NCBI GenBank assembly: GCA_010093515.1
Contig: MU001681.1
Span: forward strand, 642,232-706,231
Length of the DNA: 64,000 nt
Direction of reading: 5' to 3'
Origin: Lineolata rhizophorae
Lineage: Eukaryota; Ascomycota; Dothideomycetes; Lineolatales; Lineolataceae
The notes under the pieces were generated by a model. The model saw only the letters and a program-made list of their open reading frames with translations. It was not told where the DNA came from and ran no database searches. The position numbers and the translations under genes were made by a program. The stretch's first letter is position 1; each line of letters opens with the position of its first letter. Below are positions 9,650 to 20,166 of the stretch, piece after piece.

Positions 9650-9832
9650 CGTAATTTCGTAGGTGGGAATAGCTTTTTTTTTTTTGAAACCCCGGTGGGG
9701 TGAAATTTGGGGTTTTTATAATAGGCCTCCCAAAAAGCTCTAGTATAGCTATACTACCAAATATATTACCAAAAAAGCGGGTAGTAGTAATTCTGATAAC
9801 AAACCAGATCCCAATTGACCATAATGCCAAGA
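9650..9832 (-). repeat. Family B element, partial inverted copy
   Basis: On the minus strand it carries ATTATGGTCAATTGGGATCT, GTTATCAGAATTACTACTAC and GTATAGCTATACTA, the interior of family B as at 2705-3018. It runs directly into a family A copy at about 9826. A short A/T run (9677-9687) lies inside. It begins some 170 bp after the stop of the 5-phosphatase gene. Confidence 0.6.
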
Positions 9833-10159
9833 CCCCTTATTGGCAGTTGCTTCCTCTTTATTTCATGTGATTTCTTTTCCTTTTATGTAGGTTAGGTTTT
9901 CTCCTTCAACAACTTTTTTTTTTTTACTCATTCAACACACACAAGTCAAGTTGCCCTTTGCCAATCATACATACATTACAAAAAGCTTCCTTTGCCCCTT
10001 TTTCCTATCTTCCCCTCTCTCTCATTACCAAAAGTTAGTTAGCAGGCAGCAGTGCCCCTCTATATACGAACGCATGATGCCGTGAAGCAGTGACGACGTG
10101 AGCTTTCTCTTCTGTTCTTTAGGTGTTGGTCCTAGGTGCAGTGCTCTATCCTGCTACAG
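9828..10159 (+). repeat. Family A MITE-like element, copy 6
   Basis: It enters at ACCCCTTATTGGCAGTTGC, carries the TGTAGGTTAGGTTTTCTCC, CAAGTTGCC and AAAAGTTAGTTAGCA blocks and the CGCATGATGCCGTGAAGCAG landmark, and ends GCAGTGCTCTATCCTGCTAC. Nearly full length but without the GGCGCC start. Its end touches the left inverted end of the next family B copy. Confidence 0.7.
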
Positions 10160-10873
10160 TATGGTCTATGATGGGGTGGGGTCGGGGTTTAGGTTTCTAT
10201 TGAGGCGAGGCCTTTATTGAGGTTTGGGGTCGTCGTGTTAGGGTCTAACTAGTTATCGAAATTACTACTGAACCTAGTGGAGTAGAGCGGCGCCACCCCC
10301 AACCCCTTTTTATCAACTGCACGTGATTTTATTGCCTTTTTTTTTAAAAAAAAATGTATGCTAGGTTTTTCTCCCCTCCACACACACAACATACATACAT
10401 CACTTTCCCCACTCAAGTTGTCTTTGCCCACACACGCTTAAAAACTTTCCTTCCCTTTATCCAAAAGTTAGTAAGCAAACAGCAGTTGTTTCTTCGAATC
10501 AGTGAAGACGTGACTCCTCTCTTGTTAGTTCCAGGTAAAGTGCTCTGCCCTGCTACACTACTGCTAAAAGGTCCTTTGGAGTATATTTGGAGGTAGTACA
10601 GGACCCCCTATTACATAATCCCGTAATCACACCTTTCAGGGTTTCCAAAAAAGCTCCCCCCACCCTACCCAGATCAGATTACACTAAACTTAAGGAGGGG
10701 GGAGGGGGGCATGACCCAACCTTTGATAGGGTCAATCCGTAATATGGTGGGGTTTGGGACCCCAGCCCAAAAGTATTTTAGGGATGGGTTTTCTAGGAGA
10801 GTTTCATGGTTACCTAGATAAGAAATCCACTCCCAAACTCCATTGGACTAACCCCGCCCCATTGTGGACCATA
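10160..10873 (+). repeat. Family B element, fullest copy, with family A insert
   Basis: Both ends are visible: TATGGTCTATGATGGGGTGG on the left, and on the right GCCCCATTGTGGACCATA, which is its inverted partner. Removing the family A insert at 10273-10558 leaves about 430 bp, a typical MITE length, with no coding capacity. The interior holds the GTAATCCC / GATTACACTAAA block also seen at 2116-2265. The autonomous parent is not in this window. Confidence 0.7.
10273..10558 (+). repeat. Family A MITE-like element, copy 7, nested in family B
   Basis: It starts TAGTGGAGTAGAGCGGCGCC and ends AAAGTGCTCTGCCCTGCTAC, so both ends are recognisable. It is about 285 bp, shorter than copy 1, through loss in the middle. 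It sits inside the family B element at 10160-10873, at a place like that of copy 1 in the copy at 1254, just after a family B TACTACTGAACC/GGTAGTACA segment. Confidence 0.75.
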
Positions 10874-11109
10874 TATGGAACCAGACTATCTACAAAAGGC
10901 GCAATGGTTTTAAAGAACAATCATTTTTCTATTGTCGGACACCAAAACACCAGTGACACTGCGGAACCGAACGTGCACTGCATGGTATGTAACATCACGT
11001 GATCACAAGCGAGGGCTGTGTGGCCAGCCTCGTCTCGTCTCTTCCCTTTGCGTGTCGGTCGACCCTGCATAGAAAGCTGCCGGACAACACCCGCAGAGAC
11101 CCTGACGAA

Positions 11110-12812
11110 ATGGAGTCCCACATGAAAAATGACTATGTTTTTGAAGCCATCGTACCTACCCATTCGCAGACGTTGTCCCAGCTAAGGCGGCGTGCCCTAT
11201 CCCTCCCGAACCGATTGCGGTCCATCGTGGACGATTCCAGATTTGTTGTCACCGTTGCAGATTTGTACGGCCGTCCGCTTGTGGCTAATGAGAGGTGTGG
11301 GAGCTGGTACATACCACCGGAGCTTAAGTTAGAATCTGTTCAGTTTAAGAGCACCGACGGTCACAACGGATCCTGGGCATTTAGCTCAAGGAGATTGAAC
11401 TTGGGCCTGTTGGGCATAATCGAAAAGCATAATGGGTGCGTGGGTCTTAACAAGACAGCTTCTTCTTAGCTTTCTACATATGCACCTATGTGGGTATCAA
11501 ATTTGTGCTTGCTGACATTATATTGCACTAGTTGCGTCGTCGTCGACTCTACCCGGCGAGGGAAGCGTAAGTTGGGCGAATACGATGCCGGTTGAGAAAG
11601 AACCTATATATACCAAGCAATATTCGGCTGATATACACATGTAAAGGGATGCCAGATGCTCTTTCGAAAACTGTCCCAATATGGTGTTCGGTTGTGAATC
11701 AAGCATTATTCCCACAGCGGCTGGATGCGGCAGAGTTGTACACCCCGCCACAAGTTGTGTCTAGATCAGAGCAATCGCAAATCGAAGGCAGATTGGCATC
11801 ATTCATTTCAGAGTTAATGGTGAGTATACCGGTAACGTGGATATAACAATGCACTATGCGTTGGCTCTGACAGCATTAATAGGCTCTTGAACTCGACCTA
11901 CAAGCGCTTCGAAAAACAATTTCTAAGCCTATTCGACCTATTTGGGTTACCCAAGACTCGGCACTTCCGGCGGAGATTCCTCAATATGATGAATTTCACC
12001 CAGTTATCCTGTGCACTGCATCGCGCCGAGTGGTTGGCACAGAGGTTTCGGAAGGAGGATACATACAAGGTGCCGGTGACGATGCAGAGTCCTGGGCACA
12101 CGGATTGACTCCTGCTTTATTCTGGAATAACAAGGAACAACTAATAGAAGGGGTTGACGAAGAAGGGGCTGTGTCGATTGTTCGCACCCTCGTTCATGCG
12201 GCCTCTGATGACGACCATGAGCCACCAAAACTAGTTGCCCCTACAAACAACATATTTATTGGCCGCAGCGACGGCAAATTGTTGAGTATGCCGCTTCATG
12301 GCCATTACGATGCCATCCTCCACTGCAGTAGAAATCCATCCCCCATGGCCGCGCATGGCGACTTGAATGGGGTTGTTAACTACTTGCACTTACCGTGCGG
12401 AGACGGGAAGCAAGGGAGTCGAGATCTTCGCAAACAATTGCATCAAGTGGAGGAAGTGCTCCGCTGCTACAACACTGCGCCGAGGGTACTTATTTGCTGC
12501 CCCACAGGCAAAGACCTATCAGTCGGGGTGGCCCTTGTCATTCTTTCTCTTTATGTTGGCGACGATGGTGCGTATAAGTCGAGCAATGCCCGCCTTCGCT
12601 GTGTCTTCCTGTTGACCAATCGCCAACTAGGCAAAATGAGTACTCGAATCCCTGAGGTCACGGCTATGACCAAGGCGTACATAAGAAAACGCCTTTCTTG
12701 GCTCATGGTAGCAATGCCTTCAGCTAATCCTTCACGAGCAACGCTTCAGTCTGTAAACTCGTTCTTATTTTCCCGATGCTCGAGAGATAAAGAAACGAGT
12801 CCTCCGCTATAA
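11110..12812 (+). CDS. RIT1: tRNA A64-2'-O-ribosylphosphate transferase (initiator tRNA)
   Basis: Four exons: 11110-11435, 11532-11566, 11647-11819 and 11883-12812, 487 codons. Donors are GTGCGT, GTAAGT and GTGAGT; the joins give HNGCVVVDSTRRGKRMPDAL and ISELMALELDLQAL in one frame. The order of conserved pieces follows Rit1: VADLYGRPLVANERCGSWY near residue 55, STRRGKRMPDALSKTVPIWC near 115, IWVTQD and a VILCTASR block near 220, then GAGDDAESWAHGLTPALFW, and a C-terminal DUSP-like half with VLICCPTGKDLSVGVAL. The enzyme adds a 2'-O-ribosyl phosphate from PRPP to A64 of initiator tRNA-Met so that it is not used in elongation. The start is the first ATG of the frame. Exon 2 has only 35 nt. Confidence 0.92.
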
Positions 12813-13428
12813 ATCCACAAACATCGAAAGACCAGAACGAGTACTTCGCTAGGTTAATACGGATGAATGGGTATATAGAATTCGCTGTTGACCTTTGTCC
12901 TAGCCACATGGCATTCAAATCAACTTAGGAAATTAATGGCGAATAGGTTAGATATGAAGGGTTGAGGCAAATATCGATGCCTGGCCTCATGTTTTTGTTA
13001 AGAATTGAATGTTGGGAGCGCATTCCAGTTGGAGAAGTGTGGCAAGGGAATAGGGCTCAGGCGAGGGGATGTCAGGTTCGACCCGGAAAATCATCTATGC
13101 GTAGTTTTGATGCACTAAGGAATCTCATGGGAAACAAGAAAAAAAAGCTTTATCTTAATGATAACGTGCTCGAAAGAGATGGAATGAATCATGAACTAGA
13201 CGTAGGCTCGAAACTCTATCAGCGAGAAAGTGCGGGCGTTGCATCCGTATCAGAAGTCATGTTGAAAAGAGAATTAATTCCAAAACGGCCGAATGGGATA
13301 TCCAAAAGAGCAAAGCTTTGGGGTAAAGAGCTGAACGACACGGAGTGGATACATCATTTGTAACTAAGCTTCGAAACACATCCTTGATACCCTAAGACAA
13401 GGAATTGAATAGGACAAAAACCAAAGCA
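12813..13428. other. Intergenic region between converging RIT1 and NIPA genes
   Basis: An open frame of 133 codons (12962-13363, plus) lies here, but it has no recognisable domain. A tRNA-like B box, GGTTCGACCC, sits at about 13075, but I could not fold a tRNA around it. I read this stretch as the 3' flanks of two converging genes. Confidence 0.5.
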
Positions 13429-15666
13429 CTAGGGATTAGAGCGGTTCTCACCCGTTGTGTTAGCTCGACGACGTCTGCCTTTGAATAGACCCCCCAAAGT
13501 CCCGCCAATGCTTTTTCTTCTCGCTGAAGTCATTTGACGGACGCTTTCGCCAGAATCGCCGTTTGGCCCATTTTGCGTTGATCCTGCTCGTGACTGCCGG
13601 GGGGCAGGGGTGGGAGTGCCAGGAAAGGCAACCGTGTCACCTAGGTCAGCCACTGAGCCGCTGCGACATTGAGAACTTGGGCCTGCACCGCGCGTAGGTC
13701 TTGTTGGTAGCGTTCCTCCGCCGGGGGTAGCCCGGGAATACGACCTCGGTTTTCGTCTGATAGGGGTGATATTTACGCCGCGACGTAACGAGTCGGCTAC
13801 TATAGCGCTTAGCGAGGACGATAGGGGAGCCGTAAGAGGACCTGGAAGTATGCCGGCAACTGAATTGCGGGACGTAGTGGCTGATGGCGTAACGGCTTCC
13901 GGATGCATGCCACTAGGAGTAGTCGGCGAATGACCCATATGAATTTGTTTGCGTTGGTCTGATGGTGGCGGAATAATGATTTGAGCATCTGTAGGTAGGA
14001 CTGGGGCAGAATTTGCTGTTTTCAAAATCGGAGGCGGTTTTGACGGGGGAGGACTGGTAGGTGGTCGTGCCGGGGGCGGCTCTTCCACGTAGTCGGGCTG
14101 TTCCCACGGGTTGGATGTCAAGGCAGGAGAGTCTAGAAGAGTCGAGGGATATGAGGCCGCCGCGTGTTGCAGGTGATGGGGCGGCATGTTAACCATAGTC
14201 GGAGTTTTGGGAGTGGCCAACTGCGGTGATGGCAGGACGCTCGGCGTTTCAGGGGCCGAGGAGATGCCATCAACCTGAACGTCGGAGGAACGGCGCCGAA
14301 TTGCTTCAGCAGATGCTTCCGGGTCAACGCGGCTAACTGCAATGGACGATCGTCTGCTAGGAGTGTTGATACGAAAATCATCTCGGTAGCGTTCTCCATT
14401 GACAACATTCATCGACTGTGTGGCCAAAGGGCCCGACTCGCGACGTTCCTCCTCCTCATCGGGTAACTCTCGAGCACTCGTAATTAGCCAGACGCCGACG
14501 AACGTCATGGCACATCCTCCAATAAACTTGCCAGCATCCGAAGCGGTTGTAGTCTCGAAGTCTCGATACAATATCGCGCTTCCTAGAATGACAGATAGAG
14601 TGAAAAGAACGAACTGGATCGGGATCACTTGGGTAGCGTCGAAGCGCTGAAGCGCTCTGTTGACGTATTTTATTTGTAGAATGGCCGTTGCGACCAGAAC
14701 GGCGACCAACAGGTAGGTTATCGGGAAGGCCAAAGCTTTGAAGAGAGTGTAAGACAAGAGGGACGCAACTCCTTTAGTTGAGAGGGCTGTGTATCCCCCA
14801 AACAGCCCGACAAGTCCGAGATCGATGAAGATGGACCGCTCTCCGTATTTGCGGCTCGCCGCCATGAGAGCAATGATTAGGAAAATAGTGATGCCGAGAT
14901 ATGTTTCAAACTCCCACGTGGAGATCAAGCTCCAGATCTCATCCGGACCCAGTTTCGGGTTGCTATCGTTAGCGCTAAGGACGACGGTAACGGCGCCCGC
15001 AACAGCGATAATGACGCCCAAAAAGTCCCGCGTCCGGAATGGCTCCTTGAGCATGAAGGGAGCGACGATGCAGTTGGAGATGAGCGCTACAACACCTAGG
15101 GGGGAGACGATGGACGCAGGCGCGAAGCCATACGCAAGGAAATTGCCCGCCTCCCCGGTGGTCATGAGCGCTATCCCGATCCACCAATACGGCGAGCGAA
15201 GGTACGAGCGCTGCTTGAGGACCGAGGGCTCGTCGCGTTCGTCTCGGGCTGTCGCCGTAGGCCACCACGCCCGCCCGTCACGGGGGCGATGCGCTTCGAC
15301 GTCGTCGGAATCATGTGTACTTGGCGGCGACGGGAGCAGTGCATCGGTCTCGGCGGCTTCGCGTGGTGCGGTGGGCCGGCGGTCGGCGCGCTCAGGGTCG
15401 GCATCTTCGGAGCGCGGAGAGGTCTTCGGTCGCGTGAGGCGGGTGCCTTCCTGCTCGTGGAGCTCGCGGGCGAGGCGGATGTGGGCGTAACGCTGAGTGT
15501 TGAGGGCGAAGGAGATGAGGACGTTGCCGACGATGGCCGTCACGATGCCGATGATGGACGACCAGCCGCCGGCGTCCATGCTCGAACCGCCATGGCGGAC
15601 GGAGATGGGCAGCGCCGCGGGAGGGATTTCGAGGGGGCCCGAGACGGTCGCGCCGGCCGCGACCAT
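13429..15666 (-). CDS. NIPA-type magnesium transporter (DUF803)
   Basis: Single exon, 745 codons from the ATG at 15666; the frame upstream has only a GTG. The NIPA fold is clear in the first 400 residues: WSSIIGIVTAIVGNVLISFA (TM1), a charged loop of about 100 residues, then PYWWIGIALMTTGEAGNFLA, FAPASIVSPLGVVALISNCI, DFLGVIIAVAGAVTVVL, LGITIFLIIALMAA, LSTKGVASLLSYTL, PITYLLVAVLVATAILQ, QVIPIQFVLFTLSVILGSAI and a last helix, about nine segments in all. NIPA proteins carry Mg2+ and possibly other divalent ions at plasma or endosomal membranes. The C-terminal 350 residues are a low-complexity, proline- and serine-rich cytoplasmic tail (PPPARPPTSPPPSKPPP), usual in filamentous fungi. The basic end GRRRRANT is notable. 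Confidence 0.88.
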   Translation of the reverse strand: MVAAGATVSGPLEIPPAALPISVRHGGSSMDAGGWSSIIGIVTAIVGNVLISFALNTQRYAHIRLARELHEQEGTRLTRPKTSPRSEDADPERADRRPTAPREAAETDALLPSPPSTHDSDDVEAHRPRDGRAWWPTATARDERDEPSVLKQRSYLRSPYWWIGIALMTTGEAGNFLAYGFAPASIVSPLGVVALISNCIVAPFMLKEPFRTRDFLGVIIAVAGAVTVVLSANDSNPKLGPDEIWSLISTWEFETYLGITIFLIIALMAASRKYGERSIFIDLGLVGLFGGYTALSTKGVASLLSYTLFKALAFPITYLLVAVLVATAILQIKYVNRALQRFDATQVIPIQFVLFTLSVILGSAILYRDFETTTASDAGKFIGGCAMTFVGVWLITSARELPDEEEERRESGPLATQSMNVVNGERYRDDFRINTPSRRSSIAVSRVDPEASAEAIRRRSSDVQVDGISSAPETPSVLPSPQLATPKTPTMVNMPPHHLQHAAASYPSTLLDSPALTSNPWEQPDYVEEPPPARPPTSPPPSKPPPILKTANSAPVLPTDAQIIIPPPSDQRKQIHMGHSPTTPSGMHPEAVTPSATTSRNSVAGILPGPLTAPLSSSLSAIVADSLRRGVNITPIRRKPRSYSRATPGGGTLPTRPTRGAGPSSQCRSGSVADLGDTVAFPGTPTPAPRQSRAGSTQNGPNGDSGESVRQMTSARRKSIGGTLGGLFKGRRRRANTTGENRSNP

Positions 15667-16181
15667 GGCCCAAGGCCCTGCGGGGGGAGCCGCCACGACC
15701 CCGGCCGTTGCTCCGTGGAGATGGAGGCCCAGGCAGGCTATGCGGGGCAGAGCGACAGCAGTCGGGGGTGGTCAGCCATGAAACGGGCGGCGGCGCTGTG
15801 GCAGCTCGACGACGCGGGCGGCGGAGCGTTGAGCGGTCGATGAAGGGCGAGCGCCAGCGGGCAATCCGGCTGGCGAGAGCGGCGGGCAGTCATGGCGGAG
15901 CGTGCGCTTGGAGGTGGGCGGCTCCAAGCTAAGACTTACGGGTCGCGCCTCTTGGCAGCGGAGCCATCCCGGACCCGGGTCGCATCATGGTCACCTGCCC
16001 ACGGTTTCCGCCCCCGTCAAAGTCCAAAACCCACACACGCGTTCGCGTTGTCACTGCAACGCTCAATGATTTTTTATTTATTTATTTTATTTACTTAGAA
16101 CCGCCTAGATACGTACCCACCGACTGCTAATGTACCCGCGGGGCCCGAGAACGCCCAACTTCCCGGGCCTCGTGTTGCTGC
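15667..16181. promoter_or_regulatory. Upstream region of the NIPA gene
   Basis: 515 bp between the NIPA start and the stop of WDR70, both on the minus strand. The half near NIPA is GC-rich, and a short ATTTATTTATTTTATTTA run lies near 16073-16096, close to the 3' end of WDR70, where it could help polyadenylation. I see no gene. Confidence 0.45.
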
Positions 16182-17930
16182 TCAACCGCGTTTGGCCTTC
16201 TTCGCGGCTGGCCCGCTCTTCTCATCCTCGTCGTCGCTGAGCTCTGCGTAGATTGCCTTTGGCTGCGTCTCCTTCCACGCGTTCGTGAACATGGGGTCCT
16301 TTGTCGCCTTGTCGGCGTACTTCAGGAGCGCCTCGCGCGGGTCCTCGTCGCGCATCGAGCTCAAGGGGATGCGCTCGCGGATGTGCTTCTCGTCCGGCTG
16401 GCCCTTCGCAAACGGCGTAGTAGCCGGAAGGTACGGTCGCCGTGGATCCCGTGACTTCCCCGATGCCGTCAGTCCTACCGTGGGGTGCCTCGCCGCGTAG
16501 CTCGTCGCCTTCTGATTCGACCCGGAAAGGATACCGCCGGGCGTGACGATGCTGTCGGCCGAGATGCCTTGGCTGAGGTCCATGGTCAGATTCGGGTCGT
16601 CGTCGATATGTCGACGCTTGGGCGCTTTCGACACGATGTATTTCGCACCCCCGCTGGATATTTTGGGGTTGTACAGGACGTGGGTTTCGGCATTCGCCGA
16701 TCCCGTTATGATCTGGTTCAATTTGTCGTGCCAAAGAACAGTTACGAGCGGAGACCCAGGTGTCACCGGAGTGACCAGTTCGGGCTTCAGCGTAGCCGGG
16801 TTGAGAATGTGAAGGTGCCCTGTCTCGGACCCGGTGATGACGCTTGTAGAATTCGGAGAGAAGCGAATGTTGGTGGTGGGGTATTGACTGGAAGTGGACT
16901 TGAGGGCAGTGCTGCTGACTGGTTTGTTGAATTTGCGCGTGTCCCATATCTTAACCGTATCATCTCCGCCCCTTGAGACGACGAGTCTCCCGTCAGGGCT
17001 CACGTCAATACCACTCGTCCAAGTGTTGGCGGCGTGGGCATCTTTGACCTCGGCTGCTGGCCGAGAAAAAGGACCGTCCCCGCTCCACATGATCAAAGAG
17101 CCGTCGAATGCAGCGGCCACGAGCACGTTGTTACCGCCTTGTACGGGCGTACCCCACGCCACTGCTGTCATGCGGCTTCTTCCCCCTGTACCGGCTGCCT
17201 TCGACTTGTGCACAAGAACTTGTTTCTGGGACCTTTTGTCGTTCACGTCCCATATGCGTAGTGTGCTGTCCGTGCCAGCTGTGACGCAAAAGTCTGGATT
17301 CGTTGGATGCCACGCACCTGATGTGATCTCGGAAGTATGTCCCTTTGTATTGTGCATGTCCCGCAAGTACATATCGCCCTTGACGAACTCTGTGGAAAGT
17401 TCTCCGTCTCTGTTGAATATCCGCGCTTGTGGAAATGCCGTGACTACTAAGATTTGAGTTGGAGATATAGGATTGAAGGTGGCTTGGTGGATTGGATGCG
17501 TCTCTGAATTTGCAGATGGTTTGTTCGGGGCGGATGGATCTACCGAACGAAAGGCGCGCATGGTTGTCGGCGTCATCGACGGCAGATCGTGTAGCTTGAA
17601 CGTGCAATCAGTTGAGCCAGTGACCAAACGAGACCCGGATAAGTCTAGTGATGCAGTTGTTACGGCTCTTTCGTGAGTTCTCAGCACCAGCTCATGAGAG
17701 ACAGGAAACTCGTCCTCGTCACTGTCATCGTCGCTGTCGTCCTCGTCCTCGTCGGAAGAGGCATTAGGCTGCACGTCTGATATCCGCTTTGCCCCAGTGC
17801 TTCCGCCGTCGACCTTCCTTCTCGTCTGCTCAATTTGCGCTTCGACATTTGCCTTTCGGTCCTGTTTGCCAAAGGAAGAGGGCAGAAAAGCCTTGAGATT
17901 CTCGTCCTCGGAGACCTGTTCTGGATCCAT
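16182..17930 (-). CDS. WD40-repeat protein WDR70
   Basis: Single exon, 582 residues. After an acidic N-terminal part (SSDEDEDDSDDDSDEDE, residues about 55-72) come seven or so WD-type repeats: ASLDLSGSRLVTGSTDCTFK, HPIHQATFNPISPTQILVVT, SGAWHPTNPDFCVTAGTDST followed by LRIWDV, a VLVAAAFDGSLIMW repeat, GIDVSPDGRLVVSRGGDDTV with KIWDTR, IRFSPNSTSVITGSETG and a last one near residue 400. The C-terminal block GQPDEKHIRERIPLSS and DPREALLKYADKA is specific to WDR70 (gad-1 family). In fission yeast the homologue works with the CRL4 ubiquitin ligase in histone H2B ubiquitination at DNA breaks, and it is nuclear; that role is carried over by homology. The lysine-rich end AAKKAKRG may be a nuclear localisation signal. 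Confidence 0.9.
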   Translation of the reverse strand: MDPEQVSEDENLKAFLPSSFGKQDRKANVEAQIEQTRRKVDGGSTGAKRISDVQPNASSDEDEDDSDDDSDEDEFPVSHELVLRTHERAVTTASLDLSGSRLVTGSTDCTFKLHDLPSMTPTTMRAFRSVDPSAPNKPSANSETHPIHQATFNPISPTQILVVTAFPQARIFNRDGELSTEFVKGDMYLRDMHNTKGHTSEITSGAWHPTNPDFCVTAGTDSTLRIWDVNDKRSQKQVLVHKSKAAGTGGRSRMTAVAWGTPVQGGNNVLVAAAFDGSLIMWSGDGPFSRPAAEVKDAHAANTWTSGIDVSPDGRLVVSRGGDDTVKIWDTRKFNKPVSSTALKSTSSQYPTTNIRFSPNSTSVITGSETGHLHILNPATLKPELVTPVTPGSPLVTVLWHDKLNQIITGSANAETHVLYNPKISSGGAKYIVSKAPKRRHIDDDPNLTMDLSQGISADSIVTPGGILSGSNQKATSYAARHPTVGLTASGKSRDPRRPYLPATTPFAKGQPDEKHIRERIPLSSMRDEDPREALLKYADKATKDPMFTNAWKETQPKAIYAELSDDEDEKSGPAAKKAKRG

Positions 17931-18408
17931 GGCAATAGCTTATTTGCGTATGGTGTGAACGCTGGACATGCCAACGAAGGCTTTTCAGTCCACAAAAACT
18001 CTCGTGTGGCTGAATCTCGAAATGTTTTTGGGCTTCTGGGATAACAACTCGCTGCGGTAGAGTACTTGAGCTCTCACTTGTCGAAAGCTGAAGTTTCAGT
18101 GCCAGCCCAGCACTAACATACCTATAATGCCTGCGGTGCTATGCAAAGCTACTATATGGCCCGTGCACAGGGCAATTGGGCGAGGGGCCTTGGCCCCCCG
18201 GCCCGCGCGCTCTCAAACCTGATTCGTAGCGGCAACACCGAAAGAGAGCCCTTTAGGAAGCATGCTGCAGCCATACCATTACTGTTGACATGCAATCTGA
18301 GACATAGTTTGAGCGTTGAGTTCCGCTCACACCACCTCAGGGCGGCTTTGTCCTTGACGGTTTGTGACAGCTTTACACAACGTTCCTCTTGACATTATCG
18401 TGCCCTTT

Positions 18409-18980
18409 TCAACGTGTCAGGTCCGAGTCCTTATCTCCTAGGACGGAAATGTTGATGCAAGCACAGTCACATAGTTTGCTAGATCCGTTGATGGCGGCGG
18501 AAATGACTTGCTCATAGTTCTCATCTGTAGGCATGAATGTTCCAACCGCTTTTTCCATGCCTTGAATAGCTTGCCCTACCAGACTATCGAGCGAACCCCG
18601 CGGGCTTTTACTCCGGGACTTTGATGAAGAAGTTAGTTGATGTCGCTCAGTGACAACCGCTACGATGCGGCCCCCAAAAGTTGTTAATTTGAGCCTCAAT
18701 TTCTCGCTAGCATCCATAAGAGCAGCTTTGGACGAAGCATATATGGCTGACTCGATGCTATTGGCTGTCTGAATTGCTTTGCGTTGTCCCACTGGACTGA
18801 CAAGTGTAGTCCTCATATAATCCACCCAACTGAGAGCTACTGTTGAGGATAGCGCCTTAGCCTTGGGAGACGATGGTGGTTCCTAGGTAACTGTGGCGCA
18901 GACAAGTTGAACGATAACGAGCACGTCCCAAATTGACGTCAAACAATGCCTTCTCGAGATCAGAATCCGAGATGTCGTAC
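18409..18980 (-). pseudogene. Remnant of an AYR1-like short-chain dehydrogenase
   Basis: The downstream part is a 138-codon open frame (18409-18825) with the SDR catalytic region ESAIYASSKAALMDASEKLR (the Y-x-x-x-K pair) followed by GGRIVAVV and FMPTDENYEQVISAAI, as in the C-terminal half of 1-acyl-dihydroxyacetone-phosphate reductases. Upstream, in another frame, DISDSDLEKALFDVNLG (about 18928-18978) matches the D-V-N strand that precedes it in SDRs. The two parts are separated by a frame change and an in-frame stop, and the NAD(P)-binding TGxxxGIG segment is not found. I read it as a decayed gene; an unusual intron is the alternative. The family reduces acyl-DHAP in lipid synthesis. Confidence 0.7.
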
Positions 18981-20166
18981 GCTAGTTAGCGAAAAATCGA
19001 GAAACATAAAGAACAATATGCGAGCCATAGCAATGACGGGGAATAGTCAAGTGCTTGAAACAATTCACTTTTAACTTCTGAGACACGGTATGCACGGTCC
19101 GAACGCGACAAAAGTCAAAGTGGTAACTTGATAACCTCAAAAACTGTTGGGTTAATTACAGTTTCACAGAGAAAATCGTATCTTTTGCGGCAACCTAACC
19201 GAAGTTTACAATTCCTTTTGATGGTTGAAGGCAGTATCTGCGCCAACTCCGCCTGGCCTTTTGTATGGACGACTGGGTTTGGGGCCGGTTTATGTTCGAG
19301 GGAAGGGCAATGACGTCATATGTTATGACCGCACCCTACCTCGACTTACCGCTGTTAGATAATCGTAATATTTCCTGTCCTACGTCTGTAATCGGTTCGA
19401 ATTACCTACGTATTTCTGCCTAATAAGTGCTCGGCTTGGATTCAAACTTAGTTTTCCGAGATACCTTGTTAAATTAGTGGATTGTTAATGCCGGGCGATA
19501 TGGAGACTACTGCGCCGCTATATTGCCCTCCTTCACACCTTTTTGCATGCTAAATGACATAGTCAACCGAACTTAGCTCCCTAGGACCTATAACACGCAC
19601 GAGTTTGAAAATCAGGGATGCAGTCGGCTTGTCAAACACTGCTTTTCCCACAAGACTACTCCGGCGTAGAGCAGTAGATTCGTGATTGGAAATATACAGA
19701 TGGATTCGCCGTGGTCGTTCATAGAGTGCAACCAATGGATCAATGCTAGCCGATGGCATTTCTTCTCGTATACGCACACTATTAAATAGTGATGACTTTT
19801 AAGGATACCCCAAAGTTAAAACGACCCATTGAAGCTGCGTTGAGTGATGAGCTGGCTATATGAAGGAGAACTAGCGACAACGTTGCTTCGTTGAATGCCT
19901 GTACTATATGCAACTATCGGATTGGGTTCGACGAGCCTAAGAATTACTGCTGGCATAGATAAACGCTAAGAGTGAATGCCGACCCATTAGGAAGCATTTT
20001 AAGACGGGCATTCCTTGCTACTTTTCTACGCCATACTGAATTGAAAATAGCGGGATGAGAGTGGTCACTAGCACAAAGGCCGCTAGAACTCCTCCATTGT
20101 AGGATGTTAGTCGTTTCTCCACATCCTCCTAGGTCAGTCATCTGGCCCTTATTCCAAATACTGCTG
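18981..20166. other. Intergenic, no gene recognised
   Basis: About 1.2 kb between the dehydrogenase remnant and the end of BET5. Two short minus-strand open frames (19550-19777 and 19944-20141) show no domain I recognise. The base composition is more even than in the neighbouring genes. It may hold further unrecognisable remains of the dehydrogenase locus. Confidence 0.45.

Noticed and set aside
13060-13090. Possible tRNA-derived SINE with a GGTTCGACCC B box
   Set aside because: No acceptable A box at the right distance and no cloverleaf could be drawn.
12962-13363. 133-codon plus-strand open frame
   Set aside because: Low-complexity lysine-rich text without family similarity between two converging genes.
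19550-20141. Two short minus-strand frames as extra exons of BET5 or of the dehydrogenase
   Set aside because: BET5 is complete without them; no in-phase splice sites and no similarity to SDR blocks.
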